44,853 nucleotides of DNA, taken from the NCBI GenBank assembly GCA_004796425.1, contig QZLB01000302.1, positions 1 to 44,853 of the forward strand, written 5' to 3'. Positions 1-7,130 of this stretch are shown piece after piece. Within the stretch, counting starts at the first letter, position 1. Every line of letters starts with the position of its first letter. Below the pieces are notes generated by a model. The model was given only the letters and a program-made list of their open reading frames with translations, was not told the DNA's origin and did no database searches. A program made the position numbers and the translations under genes. The DNA is from Desulfobulbaceae bacterium. Lineage in GTDB: Bacteria; Desulfobacterota; Desulfobulbia; Desulfobulbales; Desulfocapsaceae.

Positions 1-30
1 GGCCCCTGATAATAGACAAAAGGAGAAATC

Positions 31-717
31 ATGATTTTTCTCAATGAGCATGCGCGCTCAATTCCTGCGAAAATCTTAATGGCTCTGGGTGTCTTGACTG
101 GTATTATCACCGCAATACTTTTAGTAAGCGATTATTCAGAATGGCTGATGAATGCGACAGGACCTGTTTCATCCGAGGGTGATCGGTTACGTATTTTGAT
201 CATGCTAATCTGTTGTCTGATTTACTTTTTTCGGTTCAGTTTCAGTCTCCTTGTTTTTGTGCAACGAAAGATTGCCTGGCTCGAGGCAATAGTGGTGAGC
301 ATCCTGTTCTATATGATGTTTTACTATTTCTGCTTCTCGGCAGGAAGCTATGGTGGTAGCGTTGGTGTTCTTGATTTCATAGGGGTTGCACTCTTTCTAT
401 CTGGCTCTGCGATCAATGTCGTGGCAGACTATCAGAAATTTGCGTGGAAAAAGGAGTCGAAAAACAGGGGGAAGCTCTACACGTCCGGTCTGTTCCGATA
501 TTCCATGCACATAAACTATTTTGGTGATGCACTTGGCTATTTCGGACTGGCTTTGATTACGCATAATGCGGTGTGCGTGTCCATTTCGCTCGGTATGATG
601 GTCTATTTTATCGGTTTTGAAATACCGTTGCTCGACCGACACCTGAAACAGAAGTATACGAAGGAGTTTGAAGCATATGCGCGCAGAACAAAGAAATTTG
701 TTCCGTGTATTTATTAA
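31..717 (+). CDS. DUF1295 / isoprenylcysteine-methyltransferase-like membrane protein
   Basis: A 228-residue integral membrane protein. Five or six hydrophobic segments are visible, roughly at residues 17-34, 53-77, 85-104, 112-132 and 166-195. Residues 153-165 read GLFRYSMHINYFG. This resembles the GL[WF]xxSRHPNYFG signature of the DUF1295 / steroid 5-alpha-reductase / isoprenylcysteine carboxyl methyltransferase fold, where it contributes to the cofactor site. The Arg and Pro of that signature are replaced by Met and Ile here. The start has an AAGGAG ribosome site 8 bases upstream. The substrate is unknown. It is the first gene of a closely spaced run with the EFR1 ferredoxin and the GNAT gene. 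Family call is fairly sure; activity is not. Confidence 0.75.
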   Translation: MIFLNEHARSIPAKILMALGVLTGIITAILLVSDYSEWLMNATGPVSSEGDRLRILIMLICCLIYFFRFSFSLLVFVQRKIAWLEAIVVSILFYMMFYYFCFSAGSYGGSVGVLDFIGVALFLSGSAINVVADYQKFAWKKESKNRGKLYTSGLFRYSMHINYFGDALGYFGLALITHNAVCVSISLGMMVYFIGFEIPLLDRHLKQKYTKEFEAYARRTKKFVPCIY

Positions 718-737
718 CCAACCAGTGAATAGGTGAT

Positions 738-1553
738 ATGCAGGCAGATCTCAGGTATTTTTCGGGCACCGGTAATTCCTATAAAATTATCTCAACGTGC
801 AACGATATTTTCCAACAGAATGGCTGGACGACAACCCTCGCTTCGGTGACTGATGATGCGGAATTAAGGGGTGAAGCGGATTTGATAGGGTTTTGCTTTC
901 CCGTTTACGCCTTTGGTATCCCGCGGATTTGCCGTAAATACCTTGAAGCCTTGCCTCATTTCAAGACCCGTATTAAAACCTTTGTTCTGATCACTGCCGG
1001 GGATCCTGATGAGTCCGGTTTTTGCGTTAAAGAAAGTCGTTCTATACTGCAACGCAAAGGTTTGAACCTCACCTTTAGTGAAGTGATTCATATGCCGTCA
1101 AACTGGACGGTGGCGATGGATCCCCCTGCAAAAGAAGCATCGCAATTGATTATCGAGCACGGGGTTAGTAAGGCGGTTGGGGTCGCCAACGATCTGATCA
1201 GAGGGGTCTCTCGTCATCATCGATTTAATTACCCTCCACGCTATAACAAATTCACCTTTTATAAAGATTACTATCTTTTCAAATGGCTGGGGGTGACCTA
1301 TTTATGGAACAGTTTCCGGGTTGATGAAACATGCGATTCATGCACGCTTTGTGCCCAGCTTTGCCCGACCGGAAGTATCGTCATGGAAGATGATAAACCG
1401 CGATGGTCCCATAGCTGTGAACAGTGTATGCGTTGCGTCAATTATTGTCCGAAACAGGCGATTTACCAGAAGGAAGGAGGCAGTATCAAAGGAAGAAACA
1501 GTTATCACGAACCTTCATTCAAACCACTGAAGCATATGAAGCAGCGGACCTGA
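738..1553 (+). CDS. EFR1-type ferredoxin (flavodoxin domain + two 4Fe-4S clusters)
   Basis: A 271-residue cytoplasmic electron-transfer protein. The N-terminal half is flavodoxin-like, with the FMN phosphate loop SGTGNS at residues 9-14. The C-terminal half carries two CxxCxxCxxxC motifs, at Cys199/202/205/209 and Cys227/230/233/237, which should bind two [4Fe-4S] clusters. This is the EFR1 family layout, thought to shuttle electrons between flavin and low-potential ferredoxin partners. It starts 21 bases after the membrane protein and ends 4 bases before the GNAT gene, so the three are probably cotranscribed. The physiological partner cannot be read from the sequence. Confidence 0.88.
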   Translation: MQADLRYFSGTGNSYKIISTCNDIFQQNGWTTTLASVTDDAELRGEADLIGFCFPVYAFGIPRICRKYLEALPHFKTRIKTFVLITAGDPDESGFCVKESRSILQRKGLNLTFSEVIHMPSNWTVAMDPPAKEASQLIIEHGVSKAVGVANDLIRGVSRHHRFNYPPRYNKFTFYKDYYLFKWLGVTYLWNSFRVDETCDSCTLCAQLCPTGSIVMEDDKPRWSHSCEQCMRCVNYCPKQAIYQKEGGSIKGRNSYHEPSFKPLKHMKQRT

Positions 1554-1557
1554 AGCG

Positions 1558-2004
1558 ATGAGATTTCGAGAAATCACCAAAGCAGATATCGAACCAATCC
1601 TGCGTGTCAGAACATCGACAATAGAAAACTCCTTCAGTCGTGCTGAGCTCGCAGAAATCGGTATCACCAAAGATTCGCTAGCGGATTGGCTCGATGGGAC
1701 GGTCAGGGGGTGGGTTTGTGAAATTTCAGGCCGGATCGAGGGTTTTATTATGGCAGATGGACAGTCTGCAGAGATTCTGGTTATCGCCCTTTCTCCTGGA
1801 TATGAGGGCAAAGGTATCGGTAGAAGACTGATGGAAAAAGCCCAAAGCTGGCTCTATTCATTGGGCCATCAATGGTTGTGGCTATGGTCCAATCCCGATC
1901 AGGCGGTTCGAGCCCATGGTTTTTATAGAAAACTTGGCTGGAAACCGACAGGAGAAATAAACGGCAACAATGAAAAGCTTGTTTTGGAAAACCATAGTCA
2001 ATGA
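1558..2004 (+). CDS. GNAT family N-acetyltransferase
   Basis: A 148-residue protein with the GNAT fold. The acetyl-CoA pyrophosphate-binding motif A is visible at about residues 80-98 (the core reads GYEGKGIGRRLM). A C-terminal HGFYRKLGW segment is typical of the family. It should transfer an acetyl group from acetyl-CoA to an amine, but the acceptor is unknown. It begins 4 bases after the EFR1 stop codon, so translational coupling is likely. A hairpin follows the stop. Confidence 0.88.
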   Translation: MRFREITKADIEPILRVRTSTIENSFSRAELAEIGITKDSLADWLDGTVRGWVCEISGRIEGFIMADGQSAEILVIALSPGYEGKGIGRRLMEKAQSWLYSLGHQWLWLWSNPDQAVRAHGFYRKLGWKPTGEINGNNEKLVLENHSQ

Positions 2005-2011
2005 TTTCAAA

Positions 2012-2046
2012 GAACCTGATTTCGAGCAAAAACCAGGTTCCTTTTG
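2012..2046 (+). terminator. Probable intrinsic terminator after the GNAT gene
   Basis: GAACCTG (2012-2018) is perfectly complementary to CAGGTTC (2034-2040) across a 15-base loop, and is followed by CTTTTG. The T tract is short, so termination strength is uncertain. It lies 8 bases past the GNAT stop and before a separate ribosome site for the next gene. Confidence 0.55.
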
Positions 2047-2104
2047 CGTAATCAGTCACCGGTGCAGGTAAACCAAGCTGTCCGAAATGTGGAGGGAAAA
2101 GCTG

Positions 2105-2899
2105 ATGCAAGTAACGTTATGCGAGGACCGTCCGATACTTACACCCTGCAGCCTGGAAGGGATTAATTATCAGGTTGATACCTACGTGGGATGTGAGCAT
2201 TATTGTTACTATTGTTATGTACTTCCGCAGGCGGAAACTGACTGGTCCAAAGAGGTGCAGATGCATGCAGACATTATTGAGCGGTTGGGCCGACAACTTG
2301 AATCGATACCTCCACAAACCATTTATTTGGGGTATCACTCTGACCCGTACCAACCCTGCGAGGCATACTGTCTGCAAACCCGTAAGGTCTTGGAACTGCT
2401 TCAGCAAAGAGGCTTTTCTGCTACCATTCTGACCAAGTCTGATCTGGTTGTTCGGGATCTGGATATTCTTCAAGCAATGGAACGTGCGGCGGTCAGTGTA
2501 TCCGTGGCTTTCAATGATGATCATACCTATCGATTGTTTGAAGCGAAGACGATAGAAACCAGCAGAAGAATTGAAGGACTGCGTCAAGTTAAAGCGGCCG
2601 GTGTGAAGACGGGCTCGCTGCTCTGCCCGATCATACCGGGTGTGACCGATGCACCGGCGTTATTGGAGCGACTCATACCGGTCGCTGACGAGATATGGGT
2701 ATACGGACTGAGTTTTTCTGCTCAATCAGACCAAAGCTGGCAAAACACCAGGGATATTATCAGACGCCACTTCCCCGAGTTGCTTGAACAAGTCGAGCAG
2801 GTGGTCTTCACAAAAGGACACAGCTATTGGAGTGATCTTGCAAAAAATCTTGAAATAATAAAAGAAAAACAAAATATGAATGTGCATGTTTATGTATAA
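2105..2899 (+). CDS. Spore-photolyase-like (SPL family) radical SAM protein
   Basis: A 264-residue radical SAM protein. The cluster-binding motif is CEHYCYYCYV with Cys30, Cys34 and Cys37 (CxxxCxxC), preceded by the NYQVDTYVGC context seen in the SPL_rad_SAM / Rv2578c-like family. These are repair-like or RNA/protein-modifying proteins of mostly unknown substrate. I place the start at 2105 and not at the upstream ATG at 2087, because GGAGGG at 2091-2096 sits 8 bases before 2105 and would lie inside the longer form. No SASP or sporulation genes are nearby, so a true spore photoproduct lyase role is unlikely. A perfect 8-bp hairpin overlaps its stop codon. Confidence 0.8.
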   Translation: MQVTLCEDRPILTPCSLEGINYQVDTYVGCEHYCYYCYVLPQAETDWSKEVQMHADIIERLGRQLESIPPQTIYLGYHSDPYQPCEAYCLQTRKVLELLQQRGFSATILTKSDLVVRDLDILQAMERAAVSVSVAFNDDHTYRLFEAKTIETSRRIEGLRQVKAAGVKTGSLLCPIIPGVTDAPALLERLIPVADEIWVYGLSFSAQSDQSWQNTRDIIRRHFPELLEQVEQVVFTKGHSYWSDLAKNLEIIKEKQNMNVHVYV

Positions 2900-2905
2900 C
2901 ATGCA
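2883..2905 (+). repeat. Hairpin overlapping the stop of the SPL-like gene
   Basis: TGCATGTT (2883-2890) pairs perfectly with AACATGCA (2898-2905) around a 7-base loop and contains the TAA stop at 2897-2899. It could stabilise the 3' end or act as a weak terminator. No T tract follows. Confidence 0.4.
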
Positions 2906-3015
2906 GCTATAAAAACAGGCAGAACGGAACGTAGCCACAGCCAATCAAATCTGTTGAATCGTCTACTAAAGAGGCGTGGCTATCAGATCATAATCAGCTT
3001 CGAGGAGTAATGAGT

Positions 3016-3417
3016 ATGCATCCATATGACCAGGAATCAGAGAAAAAAAGCTCGATTGGTGTGGCAATTGTGGTCTTTAAGATCGGGATATGCATTGGTC
3101 TGCTGTTTCTCGGTGTTCATATTACACTCTGGACCATCGATACCGTAACGCAACTCTTGAATCACCCCGAGAATATTGGCTTGATCAATCGTTTTTTTGA
3201 CCTGAATACATCGCAATTACTGATCGATATTACCATCAACAATGAAAAAATTGTGATCAGGGATCCGACATTTTTCCGATGGGTAGTTTTAATATTGATA
3301 TTAATCGTATTGTTTAATGTGATCGGGCGGATTATCGGGGGGATCTTCAGTTGCGTCGCAGCGATACTTGGTAATCTCAATTTTGATTCACTGAAATCGG
3401 AACGCAACAACCAGTAA
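3016..3417 (+). CDS. Hypothetical small membrane protein, two TM segments
   Basis: A 133-residue protein that I do not recognise. Two strongly hydrophobic stretches are visible, about residues 16-42 (rich in Val, Ile, Gly) and 94-123 (an LILILIVLF core). Between them lies a soluble loop of about 50 residues with an NTSQLLIDITINNEK segment. The start is set at 3016 because GAGGAG at 3002-3007 is 8 bases upstream; the ATG at 3010 would be only 2 bases from it. The HAD gene follows after 62 bases on the same strand. No function can be assigned. Confidence 0.6.
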   Translation: MHPYDQESEKKSSIGVAIVVFKIGICIGLLFLGVHITLWTIDTVTQLLNHPENIGLINRFFDLNTSQLLIDITINNEKIVIRDPTFFRWVVLILILIVLFNVIGRIIGGIFSCVAAILGNLNFDSLKSERNNQ

Positions 3418-3479
3418 CAACAGGTGAAGTTGGAGATTATCACGAGATTGTCATTCAAGAACCAGGTGGGCTGCTGAGG

Positions 3480-4130
3480 ATGAAAACATTGCTGTTTGAT
3501 CTTGATGGAACGTTGACTGACCCAAGCAGGGGTATTCTGAACTGTATTGAGTATAGCCTGGAAAAGTTGGCGGTTCAGCCGGTCAGCAGAGAGGTCTTGT
3601 ATGGTTGCATAGGGCCGCCTTTGCGGAGAGTGTTCGCTGAACTGCTCACCACTGGGGACCAGAGCCTGATTGAGGAGGGGGTTCGATTATACCGGGAGCG
3701 ATTCTCTGAGAGCGGTCTGTTTGAAAATGAGCTTTACCCAGGTATTGAGAACCTGCTGGAGAATTTTAACACCCATGGGTACACACTTTTTGTCGCCACC
3801 TCAAAACCAGAAGTTTATGCCCGCAGAATCTTGGATCATTTTGAGATTATGCACTATTTCGAAGCACTGTATGGACCTGATCTGAAAGGTAGGCTTGAAG
3901 ATAAAAGACTCTTGGTCAAGAAACTTCTTGCTGACCATAACTGCAGAATCGATCGGACCTGTATGATTGGTGATCGGAAATATGATATTGAAGCGGGTCG
4001 TTTCAACAACATTAAAACATGTGGCGTAACGTATGGCTTTGGCTCACTGGCAGAGCTTGAAGATTGTGGTAGTGATTTGATCTGTCATGGTGTCGATCAA
4101 CTATTTGAGGTGATAGGTAAACTATTTTAA
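3480..4130 (+). CDS. HAD-superfamily hydrolase, phosphoglycolate-phosphatase-like
   Basis: A 216-residue haloacid-dehalogenase-fold phosphatase. Motif I is FDLDGTLTD, with the nucleophile Asp7 and acid Asp9. Motif II is the Thr/Ser of VATSKPE, near residue 105. Motif III/IV is MIGDRKYDIEAG, near residue 165. Length and cap layout fit the Gph / PgmB-like class I subfamily. It probably removes phosphate from a small phosphorylated metabolite such as 2-phosphoglycolate, but HAD substrates cannot be told from sequence alone. It is followed by the iron-sulfur flavoprotein after about 70 bases. Confidence 0.85.
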   Translation: MKTLLFDLDGTLTDPSRGILNCIEYSLEKLAVQPVSREVLYGCIGPPLRRVFAELLTTGDQSLIEEGVRLYRERFSESGLFENELYPGIENLLENFNTHGYTLFVATSKPEVYARRILDHFEIMHYFEALYGPDLKGRLEDKRLLVKKLLADHNCRIDRTCMIGDRKYDIEAGRFNNIKTCGVTYGFGSLAELEDCGSDLICHGVDQLFEVIGKLF

Positions 4131-4199
4131 GCAGTTGGTCGGAAACCAGTTGATGTGCTCTGCCGAGTAAAAACCAGAATTAAAAATCAGGTGAACATC

Positions 4200-4829
4200 A
4201 TGTCAATTGTAACAGAGAACATGCGTACGATTGTTCCGCAAAACCGAGTGATTGGGTTCAGCGGCAGCCCACGGAAAAATGGCAATTCAGACCTGTTGCT
4301 GCAAATGATATTGTCTGGGGTTTCTCAGGAACAGGTCTCCACAGAATCCTGGAATCTTACTGATATTCAGTTTTCAGGTTGTATCGGCTGTGAAAAATGC
4401 CGCAGAACAAAAGTGTGCACCGGCCTCCTTGACGGTATGTCACCGCTCTACCCACCAGTGTACCGGGCGAAAGGACTGGTGTTGGTTTCGCCCACCCATA
4501 ATTATAATGTTACAGCCTGGATGAAGAGTTTCATTGATCGGTTATATTGCTTTTATAACTTTGACAACAGTCGACCGCGGCAATGGTCAAGTCAACTTGG
4601 CAACCAGGGACGAAAAGCTATCGTTGCGGCAATATGCGAGCAGGAATCCCCTGATGATATGGGTTTCACACTGGACGCCATGAGAAGGCCACTTCAGGCA
4701 CTTGGCTATGAGGTGATCGGGGAAGTAACGGTTTTTCGCATTTTTGACAAAGGTCGAGTCAAAAATGATGAACAGGCAATGACTCAGGCGTTTGAGTACG
4801 GCCAACGTCTTGCCAGATCACTGGGGTAA
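4200..4829 (+). CDS. Iron-sulfur flavoprotein (Isf-like NADPH-dependent FMN reductase family)
   Basis: A 209-residue flavodoxin-fold protein. The FMN-binding loop reads GFSGSPRKNGNSD (19-31). A compact cysteine motif, Cys61-x2-Cys64-x2-Cys67-x5-Cys73, matches the [4Fe-4S] site of archaeal/anaerobe iron-sulfur flavoproteins. Such proteins accept electrons from ferredoxin and have been linked to oxygen and peroxide detoxification in anaerobes. The start at 4200 is preferred over an ATG at 4155 because the conserved fold begins soon after it and GGTGAA lies just upstream. The cluster motif is read directly; the detoxification role is family knowledge. Confidence 0.82.
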   Translation: MSIVTENMRTIVPQNRVIGFSGSPRKNGNSDLLLQMILSGVSQEQVSTESWNLTDIQFSGCIGCEKCRRTKVCTGLLDGMSPLYPPVYRAKGLVLVSPTHNYNVTAWMKSFIDRLYCFYNFDNSRPRQWSSQLGNQGRKAIVAAICEQESPDDMGFTLDAMRRPLQALGYEVIGEVTVFRIFDKGRVKNDEQAMTQAFEYGQRLARSLG

Positions 4830-4946
4830 GCGGTATTGCCTGTTTTGTAGCGTTAGGTTCATAGAGTTAACCAGTATTGCTATTTTTAAGAGCCTGCTTT
4901 TATTTCGATTCCGTTATTTCGTTCGATAAAGAGTGGTTCGGGATGA

Positions 4947-4952
4947 TATAAT
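4947..4952 (+). promoter_or_regulatory. Possible -10 box ahead of the binding-protein gene
   Basis: A perfect TATAAT lies at 4947-4952 in the 154-base gap between two + strand genes. I do not see a good -35 hexamer 16-18 bases upstream, so this is only a candidate. Confidence 0.35.
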
Positions 4953-4983
4953 AGAAGCGTGGTGATGGATTGGCAGTGCAGCA

Positions 4984-5826
4984 TTGGCCTTTCAAACCTC
5001 AAAGCTATCTCGTTTTGCAGCCTCCTTTGCCGCTGGATTGTCAATCGTGGAAAACGTGTTGAAAAAACAAGCCGTCATAGCAATATTGAGTTTTTTCCTC
5101 GGAACCGGTATCGGGCTTGCCCAGGGTAAAATCATCACTATTTCAACCGGTGAATATGCCCCGTATTCATCGGAGTCTTTACCTCACGGAGGGTTTGTTA
5201 CCCACGTTATAAGCGAAGCCTTCGGACTGGAAGGCTACCAGGCCGAATTTCATTTTCTGCCCTGGAAACGAGCGCTTGAAACTGCAAAATCAGGGCAGTA
5301 CCAGGCAACTTCATTCTGGGCTCACACTTCTGAGACCGAGGAGGAATATCGTACCTATTTTTATCGGAGCGACCCGGTTTTCCAGGCCACCGTTGTCTTC
5401 TTTCATCTCCGCTCCAACCCGATGCGCGATTGGGAAACAACCACTGACCTGACGGATTATCGGATCGGTACCATGATTGGCGAAACCTCCACGAAGATAT
5501 TGATACAGGATGGACTCACCGTTGAAAATGTTGGAAGTGCCGCGCAGAATATGAAAAAAATACTGCTCGGCAGAATTGACATCTTCCCGCTTGAGGTGAT
5601 GACGGGTCTTGATCTTTTGCAGGCTCAATTCAGCCCCGAGGATGGTGCGAAAATTTCCTATGATCCGAAACCCTTTTTTAAAACACCCGCCTCATTACTG
5701 TTTTCAAAACAAAGAGAAGGTAGCATCGAATATCTCAAGATCTTTAATCGTGGCTTGGCAAAAATGGTGGAGCAGGGGCGGTATGATCAACTCTATCAGG
5801 ATTTGTTGTCAGGCAAATACAAATAG
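4984..5826 (+). CDS. Periplasmic substrate-binding protein (transporter family 3 type)
   Basis: A 280-residue ORF. After an uncertain N-terminus comes a clear export signal (a KK pair, then AVIAILSFFLGTGIGLAQG), followed by a family 3 solute-binding domain that begins ITISTGEYAPYSS. This class binds amino acids or other small polar ligands in the periplasm. The start is doubtful: TTG 4984 opens the frame, but GTG 5047, GTG 5056 or TTG 5059 would place the KK-hydrophobic signal at the N-terminus as expected. None has a good ribosome site. No ABC permease or ATPase is near, so it may serve a distant transporter or act as a sensor. Confidence 0.75.
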   Translation: MAFQTSKLSRFAASFAAGLSIVENVLKKQAVIAILSFFLGTGIGLAQGKIITISTGEYAPYSSESLPHGGFVTHVISEAFGLEGYQAEFHFLPWKRALETAKSGQYQATSFWAHTSETEEEYRTYFYRSDPVFQATVVFFHLRSNPMRDWETTTDLTDYRIGTMIGETSTKILIQDGLTVENVGSAAQNMKKILLGRIDIFPLEVMTGLDLLQAQFSPEDGAKISYDPKPFFKTPASLLFSKQREGSIEYLKIFNRGLAKMVEQGRYDQLYQDLLSGKYK

Positions 5827-5878
5827 TAGACAATCCTGCGACATCCAGTCACTTTAGTCTCACACCAGTGCACCCTGG

Positions 5879-5905
5879 CCGATCGGTTTGATCGTTGACG
5901 ATCGG
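5879..5905 (+). repeat. Inverted repeat after the binding-protein gene
   Basis: CCGATCG (5879-5885) is perfectly complementary to CGATCGG (5899-5905) across a 13-base loop, 53 bases past the stop. It could be a terminator stem, but no T tract follows. Confidence 0.3.
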
Positions 5906-6035
5906 GGTGTAAGAAACCTGGGCATGATTCAACGTAACCGCTACCAGACAGCGAAAAAATGCATATGGTTAAACCAGTTGAGATCCTGTATTCGGCAGTA
6001 TGGAAGCGATATTTACCAGACCAGGGAGTTTTATT

Positions 6036-6575
6036 ATGGCAGATACGGCGCTTAATATTACAAAACTTGGTGACCTGACACTGTACAATGAATCAGGTGC
6101 TTCAATCAGGTTATCGAGCTTATGGGAAAAGACAACGGCAGTGCTGGTCTTTATTCGGCATTTTGGCTGAATCCTTTGCCGTCAGCAGGTTGCTGAATTA
6201 GCAGAATATTCTGATTCTTTTAAGGAAAAAAACAGCGATTTGATCATTGTCGGTTCGGGTGATCATTCACATATCAAAAGTTTTCGAGAAACAACCGGTT
6301 TTAGTGGCAAGATCCTTACCGACCCAAGCCGGAATTCTTTTCAGATGCTTGGTTTGTCGAGCGGGATCGGCGGCCTGTTTGGCCTGACCACCTTGGCAAA
6401 AGGTTTTAGCGCCCTGCGCAAAGGAATAAAACCGGGTTCGATTCAGGGGAGTGCTCTGCAGTTGGGAGGTGCGCTGGTCGTCGATCAACAGGGCAGTATA
6501 CGATACCATCATCAGTCCAAAGAAGCGGGTGATGATCCACCGGTTGAAGAGATGTTGATGGTGGCTGGCGAGTAA
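6036..6575 (+). CDS. Peroxiredoxin-like selenoprotein (AhpC-TSA_2 / SelU-PRXL2 type), UGA read as Sec
   Basis: A 179-residue thioredoxin-fold protein read from ATG 6036 (AGGGAG site 7 bases upstream) through one in-frame TGA at 6168-6170 to a TAA/TAG-type stop ending at 6575. The TGA is codon 45 and sits exactly at the first position of the redox motif: RHFG-U-ILC-RQQVAEL, giving Sec45-x-x-Cys48. PRXL2/AhpC-TSA_2 relatives have FGCxxCRE at this place, and eukaryotic SelU has Sec there. The downstream part matches the family well, with QGSALQLGGALVVD and AGDDPPVEEML. Both halves are in the same frame with no other stop. A bacterial SECIS-like hairpin follows the TGA. Standard gene callers would report only a fragment starting near 6240 or a pseudogene. 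It probably reduces peroxides or disulfides in the cytoplasm. Confidence 0.88.
6175..6205 (+). promoter_or_regulatory. Putative bacterial SECIS element
   Basis: Directly after the recoded TGA (6168-6170), TCAGCA (6182-6187) pairs perfectly with TGCTGA (6191-6196) around a three-base loop, GGT (6188-6190). Below a small internal loop, TTTGC (6175-6179) pairs with GCAGA (6201-6205), including one G-T wobble. The loop begins 17 bases after the UGA and opens with GG. Both features fit the known SelB-recognised bacterial SECIS rules (short apical loop with G, roughly 16-37 bases from UGA). Confidence 0.8.
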
Positions 6576-6659
6576 TAGAAACAGATGGGAGTGCTCCCTG
6601 CAATATGTTGTGTGACTCCCTTTTAATCTGTAACTATGGAGTAGAGGATATCGTAATCA

Positions 6660-7130
6660 TTGAAAGATATAGAAATTCGCAAAAAGATTGAAAGCCTGCT
6701 TGCAACTCAGATGCTCGCAGTATTATCAACCCAGAAAAATGGTCAACCCTACGTGAACCTGATCGCTTTTGCCATGGCTGATGGGTTGGAAACACTCATA
6801 TTTGCAACGCCGCGGGCAACCAGAAAATATACCAATCTGCAGGAGGAATCACGGGTATCATTACTGGTGGACTGCCGATCAAATCAGCAGAGTGATTTTC
6901 ATAAAGCATCTGCTTTGACCATTATCGGTCAGGCAAAAGAGGCCGATCAGGCAACATTTGAAAGCTATCACCCCATTTTTATTTCCCACCACCCTTATCT
7001 TCGGGATTTCGTTCTCTCACCGACGACCTCACTGTTTATCGTCTCCGTCAAGCATTACATCATGGTTTCTCACTTCCAACGGGTATTGGAGCTGCATTTG
7101 ACCGATGAAACCGATCTTTTTGCTCGATAG
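6660..7130 (+). CDS. Pyridoxamine-5'-phosphate-oxidase-like (PPOX) flavin-binding protein
   Basis: A 156-residue split-barrel protein. The N-terminus MLAVLSTQKNGQPYVNLIAF (residues 18-37) and the later FATPRATRKYTNLQEESRVS segment are typical of PPOX-superfamily proteins that bind FMN, F420 or haem. The substrate is unknown. It begins with TTG at 6660, with AGAGGA about 12 bases upstream and no better in-frame start. Its 3' end overlaps the next gene by 26 bases in another frame, which suggests cotranscription. Confidence 0.78.
   Translation: MKDIEIRKKIESLLATQMLAVLSTQKNGQPYVNLIAFAMADGLETLIFATPRATRKYTNLQEESRVSLLVDCRSNQQSDFHKASALTIIGQAKEADQATFESYHPIFISHHPYLRDFVLSPTTSLFIVSVKHYIMVSHFQRVLELHLTDETDLFAR

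Noticed and set aside
6240-6575. Stand-alone 111-residue protein
   Set aside because: It is the C-terminal part of the selenoprotein; the in-frame upstream sequence up to ATG 6036 belongs to the same domain.
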